Shown: piece after piece, positions 20,708 to 30,483 of the stretch | How positions within the stretch are numbered: position 1 is the first letter of the stretch | Layout of the letters: each line of letters opens with the position of its first letter | NCBI GenBank assembly: GCA_963732695.1 | Contig: CAVTAP010000007.1 | Location: 124,001-188,000, forward strand | Reading direction: 5' to 3' | From: CADEDH01 sp963732695 | Lineage (GTDB): Bacteria > Actinomycetota > Acidimicrobiia > Acidimicrobiales > SZUA-35 | Length of the DNA: 64,000 bases | The notes under the pieces: model-generated | What the model saw: the letters and a program-made list of their open reading frames with translations, nothing else | Database searches by the model: none | Told to the model about the DNA's origin: nothing | Program-made: the position numbers and the translations under genes

Positions 20708-23695
20708 ATGAACCACGCAACCAGCATCTCGTCACTCGCCCGCAAGCTGGCGGCGGCCGGCGCCGCCGTGGCGCTGGGCACCCTGTCCCTCGCCGGGCTG
20801 GGCCCGATCGGCGCGGCCGGGGCGGCCACGGTGGCCTTCGACCTGTGCGCCACCACCGGCAGGCGCCAACTTCCCCAGCGGCACCACCTCCACCACGGCC
20901 GTGAGCTTCTGGGGCTACGCCCCGGTCGACTCGGCCGGCTGCGGCGCCGCCACCGTGACCCACCCCGGCGGCCCGACGCTGGTGGTCAACCAGGGCGACT
21001 CGGTGACGATCAACCTCCACAACAACCTGGCCGAGCCGACCTCGCTCGACATCGGCGGCCAGGCCCTGGAGTCCGACCGCGAGCGGTACGCGGCCAGGCG
21101 CACGACGAAGAGCTACACCTTCACCGCCACCGCGCCAGGTACGTTCCTCTACCAGGCCGGCCTCACCGCCAACGGCCCCCAGGAGGCGGCGCTCGGCCTG
21201 TACGGCGCCCTGGTGGTGCGCCCGGCCACGGCGGCGGGCCAGGCCTACGACGACGCCGGCTCGGCCTTCGACGTGGAGGGCGTGCTGGTGTTGGGCGAGC
21301 TCGACCCGGCGCTCACCCCGGCCAACTACGCCGGCTTCGACATGCGCAACTACGCCCCCAAGTGGGGCCTGATCAACGGCCTGCCCTACCCGTCGACCAC
21401 GCCGATAGCGGCCGCCGCCGACGACACCGTGCTGCTGCGCTACCTCAACGCCGGCAGCTTCGGCCACTCCATGAGCGTCCTGGGGGCCAACCAGACGCAG
21501 CTCGCCACCGACGGCCACCGTTTCCCGGCCGACCGCCGCTTCGTGGCCGAGACCTTCGGGCCCGGTGAGACGGCCGACGTGCTGGTCCACGTGCCGACGA
21601 CGTCGGCCGCCGGCACCAAGCTGACCGTCTTCGACGGCGGGATCAGCCTGTTCAACAACGGCAAGAAGACCAACCTGGCCACGGCCCGGGCCTTCGGCGG
21701 CATGATGACGTTCATCGAGGTGGGCACGTCCACCGGCACGCCGGGCGGGCCGTTCACCAACGCCATGGCCTTCACCGCCGGCATCCTCACCGCCGTCATC
21801 GACGACACCGACACCGGGGGCGACAACGTGGCCGCCGCCGAGTACTTCGTCGACACGCGTGGGGGCCAACGGCTCCGGCACGCCGCTGGACGCCGTCGAC
21901 GCCGCCTTCAACGACGCCGTGACCGAGCCCGTGACGTCGACGACGCCGCTGGCCCTGGCCCTCGGCGCCCACACGCTGTACGTCCACGGCCAGGACAGCG
22001 CCGGCAACTGGGGGCCGTTGGCCGCCCTGGTGGTCACGGTGACCGCGGCCGACACCACCGGCCCGGTCGCTTCGGCCGCCACGGCCACGCCGGCCGCCAC
22101 CAACCACACACCCAACACGGTCACGGTGGCCGTGGCCGCCACGGCCGACGACACCGCCACCGGCGGCGGCGTGGTGACCGGGGCCGAGTACTTCGTCGAC
22201 ACCGCCGGGGCCGACGGCATCGGGCACGGCGATGACGGTGAGCCCGGCCAACGCCGTGGTCGTCAGCGCCGACCGGCACGATCGACAACGCCACGCTGGC
22301 CGGCCTGGCCGAGGGCGCCCACACGGTGCTCGTCCACGGCCGGGACCTCGCCGGCAACTGGGGCGCCACCACCTCGGCGGCGCTGGTGATCGACCGGACC
22401 GGCCCCTCGGCCACCGGCGTCAGCGCCAGCCCCAACCCGAACAACGGCACGGTGCCGGTCAACACCAGCACCGCCGCCGTCCGGGTCACCGGCATCGCCT
22501 CCGACGTCGCCGCCAACGGCAGCACCATCGCGGCCGCCGAGCTGTTCCTCTGCACCGCCCTCGACACCGGGGCCAACCCCGGCTGCCAGCCGGGGCCACC
22601 GGCACCGGGGTGGCGATGCTCGTGAGCGACGGGGCGTGGGACGAGGCCTCGGAGTCGGTCTACGGCGACATCCCGCTGACCACGGTCAACACCCTCAGCG
22701 TCGGCAGCCACACCATCTGGGTCCGGGCCAAGGACGCCGCCGGCAACTGGGGCCCCGCCGTCGCCACCACCCTGGTGATCGACAAGACGGCCCCCACGTT
22801 CACCGGGATCACGGTCAGCCCGACCCAGGTGCTGGCGCCGCCGGGCACCACCACGCTGACCCTCACCGGCGCCACCGACGGGGCCAACGGCACCGGCGTG
22901 GCCGGCGGTGAGTACTGGTTCACCAACACGGCCCCGGCCGTGGGCGCCGGTACCCCGTTCACCGGCACCGCCCCGGTGCTGAACCTGTCGTCGCTGGCAC
23001 CCGGGCAACTACACCATCCGGGTCCGGATCCGGGACGCCGCCTTCAACTGGAGCACCGGCACCGGCGGCATCCGCACCGCCACGCTGACGGTGGCGCCCG
23101 ACGCCATCTTCGCCAACGGCTTCGAGACGGGGAACCGGCCGTGGGGCTGGACCAGCGCCTCCACCAACACCGCCGGCCGGCTCAACGTCACGACCACGTC
23201 GCCGCTGGTCGGCACCCGGAGCCTGCAGGCCCAGGGGAACAACACGAACTACGTCCAGTACAACTACGGCGGCGCCGCCAACCCGGCGTGGGCCACGTTC
23301 GACGGGGCGTTCTCGTTCAACCCCAACAGCAACGCCAGCACCGGCAAGGACATCCTGGTGGCGGCGTCGAACACCAACTTCAGCAACGCCAACACCGTGT
23401 TCCGGGTCCGGTACCGCACCAACGTCGGCCAGGCCCAGGTGCAGATCCAGATCGGCAACACCGCCAACGCCACCTGGGTCAACATCACCAACGCCGCCCA
23501 CCGCATCGAGGTGACGTGGCAGGCGGGGCAGCTCACTCTCTACGTCGACGGCGTCTCGTCGCAGACGCTCACCGGCACTGCGGCCAACGTCACCGCTCGT
23601 CCGCCTGGGCTCGGTGACCAGCGACCGGAGCCAGCACGCTGATGTACTTCGACGCCTTCTCGGCCAAGCGGTCCGTAACGCCGCTGATCGGCTGA
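20708..23695 (+). CDS. Cupredoxin-like protein without copper ligands fused to Ig-type repeats and a C-terminal surface domain (about nine frame breaks)
   Basis: About 992 residues after removal of extra bases near 20860, 21858, 22225, 22274, 22587, 22591, 23006, 23598 and 23631. A Sec signal ends near GAAGAATVA. Residues about 40-350 form an MCO-like region (GDSVTINLHNNL, LRYLNAGSFGHSMSVLG) in which HWHG is replaced by SLDIGG and no HCH is present. Then come four Ig-like repeats, each with a (D/R)xAGNWG-type end (QDSAGNWG, RDLAGNWG, KDAAGNWG, RDAAFNWS). The C-terminal domain opens DAIFANGFETG and is also found in the protease of this operon. Probably a non-catalytic structural partner of the two upstream oxidase proteins. 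Confidence 0.75.
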
Positions 23696-23712
23696 GCGGC
23701 AGGGAGCCGCGC

Positions 23713-24258
23713 ATGAGCGTCATCGACGATCTTCCCGAGACCGGTCCGGAGCCGGTGGGAGCTGGTGAGGCGCCGCGCCACCGGCCGGACCGGCCGGTTC
23801 CCCCAGCTCAGCCGCCGTCGCCTGGCGGCGGTCGGGCTGGCCGTCCTCGCCCTGGTGGGCGGGCTGTGGGCCTGGCGGTCCCGGTCCTCCCACCAACCCG
23901 GCCATCGAGGGCACCACCATCGGTCAGCGCCGAAGAGCTGGAGTCGGTCTACGGGGCCAAGGTGGACCTGGTGGCCCTGCTGGCCAACGGCGGCCTTATC
24001 GAGCTCCGCTTCCAGGTGATCGACAAGGACAAGGCCCGCGCCCTGTTCGGCGACGTGGAGGACATGCCCAAGCTGGCGGTGGAGGACAGCGACCTCGTCC
24101 TCCAGTCGGCCCGGGGCATGGGCCACAAGTTCGAGCTGGTCAACGGCGGCTCCTATTTCATCCTGTACCCGAACCCCGCCGACGCGGTCCACAAGGGGAC
24201 CGAGGTGTCGTTCGTCATGAACGGCTACCGCGTGCCCCATCTCGTGGTCCAGAAGTAG
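23713..24258 (+). CDS. Single-pass membrane-anchored protein of unknown function (three frame breaks)
   Basis: About 180 residues after discounting extra bases near 23780, 23891 and 23928; the three breaks return it to its starting frame. A short cytoplasmic part (MSVIDDLPETG...) is followed by one transmembrane helix (AAVGLAVLALVGGLWAW) and an exported domain of about 110 residues (EELESVYGAKVDLVALLANGGLIELRFQVIDKDKA... SYFILYPN). I recognise no named family. Its place between the oxidase genes and the protease suggests a maturation or anchoring role. AGGGAG precedes the ATG, 17 bases after the previous stop. Confidence 0.65.
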   Translation: MSVIDDLPETGPEPVGAGEAPRHRPDRPVPPAQPPSPGGGRAGRPRPGGRAVGLAVPVLPPTRPSRAPPSVSAEELESVYGAKVDLVALLANGGLIELRFQVIDKDKARALFGDVEDMPKLAVEDSDLVLQSARGMGHKFELVNGGSYFILYPNPADAVHKGTEVSFVMNGYRVPHLVVQK

Positions 24259-24301
24259 CCCGCCAGGCTCGTTGTTGACGGTTCGGTTCTCGGAGGTTCG
24301 T

Positions 24302-26713
24302 GTGTCCCGGCGGTTCGGTTCATCTCTGGTCATGGCGGCGGCTCTGGCCGCGGCGTCGCTCGCTCCGGCGGCTGGCGCGGCGGCGGCCACCCCGCCGGCT
24401 CCCCTGGCGACGGCGCCGGCCCGGCCGGTGCTGTCCACCGGGGTACGTCAGCTCCTGGCCGACACGCCGAAGGAGGCCAGCGTCACCGTGGTGGTGGAGC
24501 TGGTCGACAAGCCGGTCCTGCCCGACGGGCGGGGCCGCACGAAGAGCCAACGCCAACGGGACGTCGTCCAGTCCCTCCGGAGTCACGCTGACCGCACCCA
24601 GGCCCCGCTGCGCACCCAGCTGCTGCGGCGGATGGCCCAGGGGTCGGTCGAGGCCATCCAGCCGCTGTGGATCTCCAACTCGATCGTCGTGACGGCCCGG
24701 CCGTCCGTCATCGAGTGGCTGTCCACCCGGCCTGAGGTGGCCTCGATCACCCCCAACGAGGTCGACATCGTCGCCACCTCGGCAGCCGCTCCGACCGCCC
24801 CCGCGGGCCCCCTACCCGGGCGCGGTCGGGGCGGTCCCCACCGCACCGGCCGAGGCCAACGTGACCGCCATCGGCGCCCCCACCGTGTGGGCCGCCGGCG
24901 CCACCGGGCAGGGCGTGGTCGTGGCCAGCCTCGACTCCGGCGTCGACATCACCCACCCCGACCTGGCCCCCCGGTACAAGGGTGGGGCCGGCGCCTGGTT
25001 CGACCCCTACGGCCAGCGGACCACCCCGGGCGACGCCACCGGCCACGGCACCCAGACCATTGGCGTGATCCTCGGGCGGCCAGACCGGCGGCACCACCAT
25101 CGGCGTCGCCCCCGACGCGAGCTTCATCGCCGCCCGGGTCTTCGACAACGCCGGCAACGCCACCGTGGCCGCCATCCACCAGGCCTTCCAGTGGGCCCTC
25201 AACCCCGACGGCGACACCACCACGGCCGACGCCCCCGCCATCGTCAACAACTCCTGGGCCTTCGGCTCGGCCGGCTGCAACCTCGAGTTCCAGCCCGACG
25301 TCCAGGCCCTCCGGGCCGCCGGGATCATCCCCGTGTTCGCGGCCGGCAACTTCGGCCCCTCGGCCGGCTCCACCGTCAGCCCCGCCAACTACCCCGAGTC
25401 GCTGGCGGTCGGCGCGGTCAACAACACCGGCTCGATCTACAGCGGCGGCAGCCGGGGCCCGTCGGCCTGCGGCGAGCCGTCCACCACCTACCCCGAGCTG
25501 GTGGCGCCGGGCGTGAAGATCTGGACCACCGATGTGAACGGCCTCTACTCCGAGCGCGACGGCACGTCGCTGTCGGCCCCCGCCGTCACCGGCGCCCTGG
25601 CCCTCCTGCTCAGCACCAGCCCGGCCCCCACCCCGGCGGCGGCCGAGGCCGCCCTGCGGGCCTCCGCCGTCGACCTCGGCACGGCCGGCCCCGACAACAC
25701 CTTCGGCCTGGGCCGCATCGACGTGGCCGCGGCCGCCACCCTGCTCGCCTCGTCGGGCACGACCACGACCACCCAGCCGACGACGACCACCACCGCCACC
25801 ACGGCGCCCGAGACCACGACCACCACCGAGGCCAGCACCACCTCGGTCCCGTCGGGCACGACCACCACGTCCGAGGCGCCCACGACCACGGCGACCACCG
25901 AGGCCCCGACGACAACCACGACGGAGGCCCCGACCACCACCTCGACCACAGCGGCGCCGACCACGACCACCACCGAGGCCACCGACGACGACCACCACGG
26001 CGGCGCCGACCACGACGACGACGGCAGCACCGACCACGACCACGACGCAGCCCACGACGACGACCACCGTGCGCACCGGGCCGGCCGACCTGGTCTTCGC
26101 CGACGGCTTCGAGTCGGGCGGCCTCACCGCCTGGACCTCGGCCGCCACCAACGGTGGGCGCCTCTCGGTCACGGCCGCCGCCGCTCTGGGCGGCACCCGC
26201 GGCCTGCAGGCCGTCCTGTCCAACCGGTCCGACTCCTACGTGAGCGACGTGACCCCGGCCAACCTGGCCACCTACCACGCCCGCTTCCGCTTCGACCCCA
26301 ACACGGTGTCGATCGCCTCGGGCAAGAGCCACCAGCTGTTCACCGCCCGCAACTCGAGCGGCAACACCACGCTCGTGATCGAGGTGCGCAAGGGCACCGG
26401 CACCCGCTACGAGGTGCGGGCCGGCTCCCGCCTCAACAGCGGCTCAACCAGTTGGACCGGCTGGGCCTCCTTCACCGACGACCGGCACACGATCGAGGTC
26501 GGCTTCGCCGCCGCCACCACCGCTTCGGGGAGCAACGGCTCGGTGACGCTGTGGGTCGACGGCACGTCGGCCGCCTCGGTGGCCAAGCTCAAGAACGGCT
26601 CCCAGCGCATCGACGCCGTCCGGCTCGGCCCGCAAGCCATCCCCACCGGGGTCAGCGGCACCGAGTACCTCGACGACTTCGTATCGACCGTAAGTTCCAC
26701 CATCGGGGTCTGA
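24302..26713 (+). CDS. Secreted subtilisin-like (S8) serine protease with Thr-rich linker and C-terminal surface domain (three frame breaks)
   Basis: About 802 residues after removing extra bases near 24811, 25077 and 25980. In order: signal peptide (SSLVMAAALAAASLAPAAGAAAA), an inhibitor-like prodomain to about residue 165, then the S8 catalytic domain with Asp in VVASLDSGVDITHPDL, His in ATGHGTQTIGVI, the IVNNSWAFG oxyanion strand and Ser in DGTSLSAPAVTGA. A linker of repeated EAPTTTT units follows, then a beta-sandwich opening ADLVFADGFESGGL that resembles the C-terminus of the 20708 gene. GTG at 24302 has GGAGG 5 bases upstream. It probably processes surface partners encoded in this operon. 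Confidence 0.82.
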
Positions 26714-28599
26714 TGGCCGTCCGCCGCCCCGTCTCTCCGCCGCCGGAGCAGCGCTGCTCCCGGCCCGGGCCTGCTCGGGAAACCCTCGCCCCGAGATCGG
26801 CCCGGGCCGGCATCGCTGGCCCGCTGCTGGCCATACTCCTGGCCGTGGCCGCGCTGGGCGGGCCGCTGGGCCTGGCCGTGGCCGCCGTCACCGCGGCGCC
26901 GGCGTCGGCCCACGCCATCGTGCAGGAGGTGGCCCCGGCCGACGGCTCGGCCCTCGACGATCCGCCGACCCAGGTCACGTTCCGCTTCAGCGAGCCCATC
27001 CTCGACGAGGAGCTGACCGTCGACGTGGTGGCCAGCAACGGCCGGCCCGTCACCCCCGCCTCCGCCGGCGTCGACCCGGCCGACGCCACCCGGGTGGTGA
27101 TCGGCCTCGACCCCCTCCCCACCGGCACCTACCAGATCCGCCTCACCGCCCGGGACCGGGAGGACCTCCACCAGGTCGTGGCCCGCACCAGCTTCGCCGT
27201 GGGCGAGGCACCCCCACCGCCCAGCCCGCCCGTGATCGCCGCCCCCGAACCGGTGGAGACCGCCGCCCGCTGGCTGTTCGCCGCCGGCCTCGTCGCCCTC
27301 GGCGGCGCCCTCACCCTCCGCCGGGCCGGTTCGGCCGGCGCCGGCGGCCGGACCCGCTGGCTGACGCTCACCCGGATGGCGTGCTGGGGGGCCGGGGCGG
27401 CCGTGGCCGGACGGCTCGGTGTGCTGGTGGCCCGGGTGGTGACCTTCGACGGCAGCCGGCTGACCGGGCTGCGCACGGTCGTCGCCCTCGACGACACCCG
27501 CCGCCTGCTGGTCGTGGTCGGCGCCGCCGCCCTCGTCGTGGTGGGGGAGCGCCAGCGCTCGGCCGCCCTGGCCCGGGGCCTCGCCCCTGACCATCCGCTG
27601 GTCCGCCGCTCGTGGCTCGGCTGGCTGGGCCTGGTCTCGCTGTGCTGGGTGGCCGGCTTCGGCGGCCACAGCGTCCTCGGAGGTCTGCCCGAGGTGGTGC
27701 TGGCCACGGTGAAGGCGGCCCACCTGGCCGGCCTCGCCCTGTGGCTGGGCCCGCTGGCCGCCGTGGTCCTCACCGTGCCCGGCCCGACCGACCGCCGGGC
27801 GGCGCTGGAGGCGGTACGCCGGGTGGCGCTCACCGGAGCCGCCGTCACCGTCGCCTCCGGCCTCGCCCTGGCCAGCCGGCTGGTGGCGTCGGCCACCGCC
27901 GCCCTGTCGACCCCCTACGGGCAGGCCCTGGTGGCCAAGATCGCCCTCGGCGCGGCGGCCGCCGCCCTGGGCCTGGCGGTCGCCCGGGGCCGCCACCTGC
28001 GGTGGGCCACGGTGGAGGCCGGCCTGCTGGGCCTGGTCGTGCTGGCCGGGGCGGCCATGGCCACCGCCACCCCCGCCCTCGACCCCGGCTTCCTCCCCGC
28101 CGAGCGGGCGCCCGTGGCCCCGCCCGCCACTCCGGCCGAGGACCTGCTGGTCCAGCTCCGGGCCATCCCTGGTCGCCCCGGCGACAACACGGTGGAGCTG
28201 CGGGTGGCGAGCACCCGCCGCCCCGATCCCGGCCCCATCAGCGAGGTGACGCTCACCATCGGTGGCGCCAAGGTGACCGCCGTCCCCGACGCCGAGGGGC
28301 TGGCCCTGATCACCGGGGTCCGCCTGGCCGAGGGCGACACGCCCGTTGCGGTGGTGGCCCACCGCCCCACCTGGACCGACACCACCACCGAGCTGACGCT
28401 GAGAGCCACCACGCCCCGCTACACGTTCCCCGTGCGGATCAGCTCGGCCCCTCTGCGCTGGCCCCTCACCGCCCTGGCCGCGCTCGGCGGGGTGGCGGCC
28501 GTGGTCGGCGCACCCGATATCGCTCCCGACCGCCACGAACTACGTCGTCGCGTTCGTCGTCGCCGTAGACGCGACGACGCAACGAGGTCCGGAAACTAA
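26713..28599 (+). CDS. Fused CopC-CopD copper resistance/uptake protein
   Basis: 628 residues in one unbroken frame. A signal sequence ends at ASA, so the mature protein begins with His (HAIVQEVAPADGS, residue 66), the copper-binding N-terminus typical of CopC. The CopC beta barrel (to about 180) is followed by about eight membrane segments of the CopD family (about 190-450) and a periplasm-type C-terminal domain. It ends in an Arg-rich tail. ATG overlaps the protease stop (TGATG), so translation is probably coupled. It would deliver or import copper for the oxidase proteins upstream. Convergent stop overlap with the enoyl-CoA hydratase. Confidence 0.88.
   Translation: MAVRRPVSPPPEQRCSRPGPARETLAPRSARAGIAGPLLAILLAVAALGGPLGLAVAAVTAAPASAHAIVQEVAPADGSALDDPPTQVTFRFSEPILDEELTVDVVASNGRPVTPASAGVDPADATRVVIGLDPLPTGTYQIRLTARDREDLHQVVARTSFAVGEAPPPPSPPVIAAPEPVETAARWLFAAGLVALGGALTLRRAGSAGAGGRTRWLTLTRMACWGAGAAVAGRLGVLVARVVTFDGSRLTGLRTVVALDDTRRLLVVVGAAALVVVGERQRSAALARGLAPDHPLVRRSWLGWLGLVSLCWVAGFGGHSVLGGLPEVVLATVKAAHLAGLALWLGPLAAVVLTVPGPTDRRAALEAVRRVALTGAAVTVASGLALASRLVASATAALSTPYGQALVAKIALGAAAAALGLAVARGRHLRWATVEAGLLGLVVLAGAAMATATPALDPGFLPAERAPVAPPATPAEDLLVQLRAIPGRPGDNTVELRVASTRRPDPGPISEVTLTIGGAKVTAVPDAEGLALITGVRLAEGDTPVAVVAHRPTWTDTTTELTLRATTPRYTFPVRISSAPLRWPLTALAALGGVAAVVGAPDIAPDRHELRRRVRRRRRRDDATRSGN
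28543..28579. other. Inverted repeat at the 3' end of the CopC-CopD gene
   Basis: Perfect 10-bp arms CGTCGTCGCG (28543-28552) and CGCGACGACG (28570-28579) enclose 17 bases. It encodes part of the Arg-rich tail and sits where two convergent genes meet, so it may help terminate both transcripts. Confidence 0.4.
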
Positions 28600-29390
28600 T
28601 CGTCGCCGAAGACGCGGGGGTCGTCGGAGAAGTAGGTGAGGCGGGCCGTCTTCGAGCTCTCGCTCTTGCCCATGTAGCCGGCGGTGACGTGGTCGAGGTG
28701 CTGGATGGCCCGGCCCAGGGGCATGGCCTGGGCGTTGATCGAGGCCTTTGACACCGTGACCGGCACCGGGGGCTGGCGCACCACCTCGGCCGCCAGCCGC
28801 TCGCACGCCGGCACCAGCTCGGCCTCGTCGGCCACCGTCTCGGTGAAGAAGCCCATCGAGTCGAGCTGCTCCAGGCCGTAGGTGCGGCCCAGGATCAGCA
28901 TCTCCTTGGCCTTGTGCGGGCCCACCAGGTTCACCAGGGCCGGGATCGAGTGCCAGGTGAGGTTGAAGCCGATGCTCACCTCGTTGAGGGTGAGGCTGAT
29001 CGACGGGGCGCCGATGCGGAAGTCGCAGGCGGCGGGGAGCACGGCACCGCCCCCGATCATGTAGCCGTGGCAGGCGATGATCGTCACCGCGTTCAGGTTG
29101 AGCAGGGTGTCGTACATGCGGGCCCCGTTCTTGGAGCCGAGCATGGCGTCGAGGGGGGTGGCCCGGGGCGCCTTCAGGTCGGCCCCCGAGCACAGGCTCC
29201 TGCCCTCGCCCCGGAAGATCACCGCCCGGATCGACGAGTCGTGGTCGATGGCCAGCAGGGCCTGGTGGACGTCGGCCACCAGCTGGGGATTGACCGCGTT
29301 GTGGACCTGGGGCCGGTTGAGGACCAGGTGGCGGACGGGGCCGTCGCCGTCCACCCGGACCGTCTCCAGCTGCATGGGTTCGAGGTGCAT
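28596..29390 (-). CDS. Enoyl-CoA hydratase/isomerase (crotonase) family protein
   Basis: A 264-residue crotonase-fold protein. The first oxyanion-hole segment is GEGRSLCSGADLKAPR and the second is HGYMIGGGAVLPAACDFRIG. The usual catalytic Glu pair of hydratases is not obvious: the GGG segment is followed by AVLPAACD, so isomerase or hydrolase activity is possible. The C-terminal helix region ends SDDPRVFGDD. The start is MHLEPMQLETV at 29390; the next Met (MQLETV) is an alternative. It is divergent from the dienelactone hydrolase. Confidence 0.85.
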   Translation of the reverse strand: MHLEPMQLETVRVDGDGPVRHLVLNRPQVHNAVNPQLVADVHQALLAIDHDSSIRAVIFRGEGRSLCSGADLKAPRATPLDAMLGSKNGARMYDTLLNLNAVTIIACHGYMIGGGAVLPAACDFRIGAPSISLTLNEVSIGFNLTWHSIPALVNLVGPHKAKEMLILGRTYGLEQLDSMGFFTETVADEAELVPACERLAAEVVRQPPVPVTVSKASINAQAMPLGRAIQHLDHVTAGYMGKSESSKTARLTYFSDDPRVFGDD

Positions 29391-29455
29391 CCGCCGAGTC
29401 TCGCCCGGTGCCCGCCCGCCGGGCAATCACGGGCCGGCGGCGGGGGGGCGCCGGG

Positions 29456-29462
29456 TAATACT
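29456..29462 (+). promoter_or_regulatory. -10-like TAATACT before a probable leaderless start
   Basis: TAATACT ends 5 bases before the ATG at 29468 and there is no ribosome binding site. Confidence 0.4.
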
Positions 29463-29467
29463 GTCGC

Positions 29468-30197
29468 ATGATCGAACGCGAGCTGGACGTGACGACGCCC
29501 GAGGGGCAGATGAAGACCTTCGTCTACCACCCCACCCACGACGGGCCCCCACCCGGTGGTGCTGTACCTCATGGACGCCCCGTCGATCCGCCCGGCGCTC
29601 AAGGACATGGCCATGCGGCTGTCGTCGGCCGGATACTACGTGCTGTTGCCCTACCTCTTCTACCGGGGTGGCCCGTTCCGGGAGTTCGGCCTGTCCGACG
29701 AGGACATGCACGCCAGGCGGGAGCTGATGGGAGCCGTGACCCCCACCAACATCGTGAGCGACTGCCGGGCCATGCTCGACTTCGCCGCCACCGACCCGGC
29801 AGCCCAGGTGGGGGGCAAGGTGGGCGCCGTGGGCTTCTGCATGAGCGGTGGGCTGGCCATCTCGGTGGCCCGGGCCCTGCCCGAGCGGGTGGCGGCGGTG
29901 GCCTCGATCCACGGGGCGTGGCTGGTGCGCGACACGCCGGACTCGCCCCACCAGGGGCTGGGGACGGTGAAGGCCGAGGTCTACCTGGGCTGGTGCGCCG
30001 GGGACGCCACGGCCCCGGAGGAGCACGTGCCGGTGATGCGCAAGGCGCTGGAGGAGGCCGGTGTCACCCACACCCTCGACTGGTTCACCGACGCCGTGCA
30101 CGGCTACGCCCCTCCCGGCACCGAGCGCTACAACCGCGACGCCTCCGAGCTCCACTGGGAGCGCGTCCACAGCCTGTTCCGCCGCCACCTCTGGTAG
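29468..30197 (+). CDS. Dienelactone hydrolase family protein (one frame break)
   Basis: About 242 residues after removing one extra C in the C-run near 29546. Alpha/beta hydrolase with the DLH signatures: VVLYLMDAPSIRP, then the nucleophile elbow GAVGFCMSGGLAI (Cys nucleophile as in dienelactone hydrolase), the Asp region YLGWCAGDATAPEEH and the His loop TDAVHGYAPPGTERYN. The product may act on carboxymethylenebutenolide-like or other small esters. Downstream are a small membrane gene and tlyA, both on the other strand. Confidence 0.85.
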
Positions 30198-30207
30198 CGG
30201 CGGAAGG

Positions 30208-30400
30208 TCAGTTGCGGAATGCGGCGATCAAGATGGCGACCAACCCGAGACCGACATCACGGCCCAGAAGGCCATCAGCATCTGGCCCGGCGCCGGGCCC
30301 TAGGCGATCCATGGTTGATGGCGTCGGCCAGGGTATGGGCCGACGCCAGCCCCGGGGCCGTGTACCGGTAGCTGGGGTCGTTGTCGCTGTCGTTACTCAT
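30208..30400 (-). CDS. Small single-pass membrane protein, about 64 residues (two frame breaks)
   Basis: The ATG at 30400 has a strong GGAGGT 6 bases upstream. The reading frame begins MSNDSDNDPSYRYTAPGLAS and HTLADAINHG. It then has to change frame near 30302 and again near 30252 (one missing base each) to give GQMLMAFWAVM and GLGLVAILIAAFRN, a plausible transmembrane helix ending just before TGA. With both corrections the length is divisible by three. The family is not recognised. As read, the frame stops after about 41 residues. Confidence 0.5.
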
Positions 30401-30483
30401 CGGGCACCTCCGCCTCTACAACCGCCGGTCTAGCACCATCGGCTCACGGGCAATCCCGATTTTCCTGGCCCCGATCTCCTTGC

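Noticed and set aside
25755..26070. CRISPR-like or mobile repeat array
   Set aside because: The repeats are in-frame Thr/Pro/Glu codons forming the linker of the subtilase; there are no spacers.
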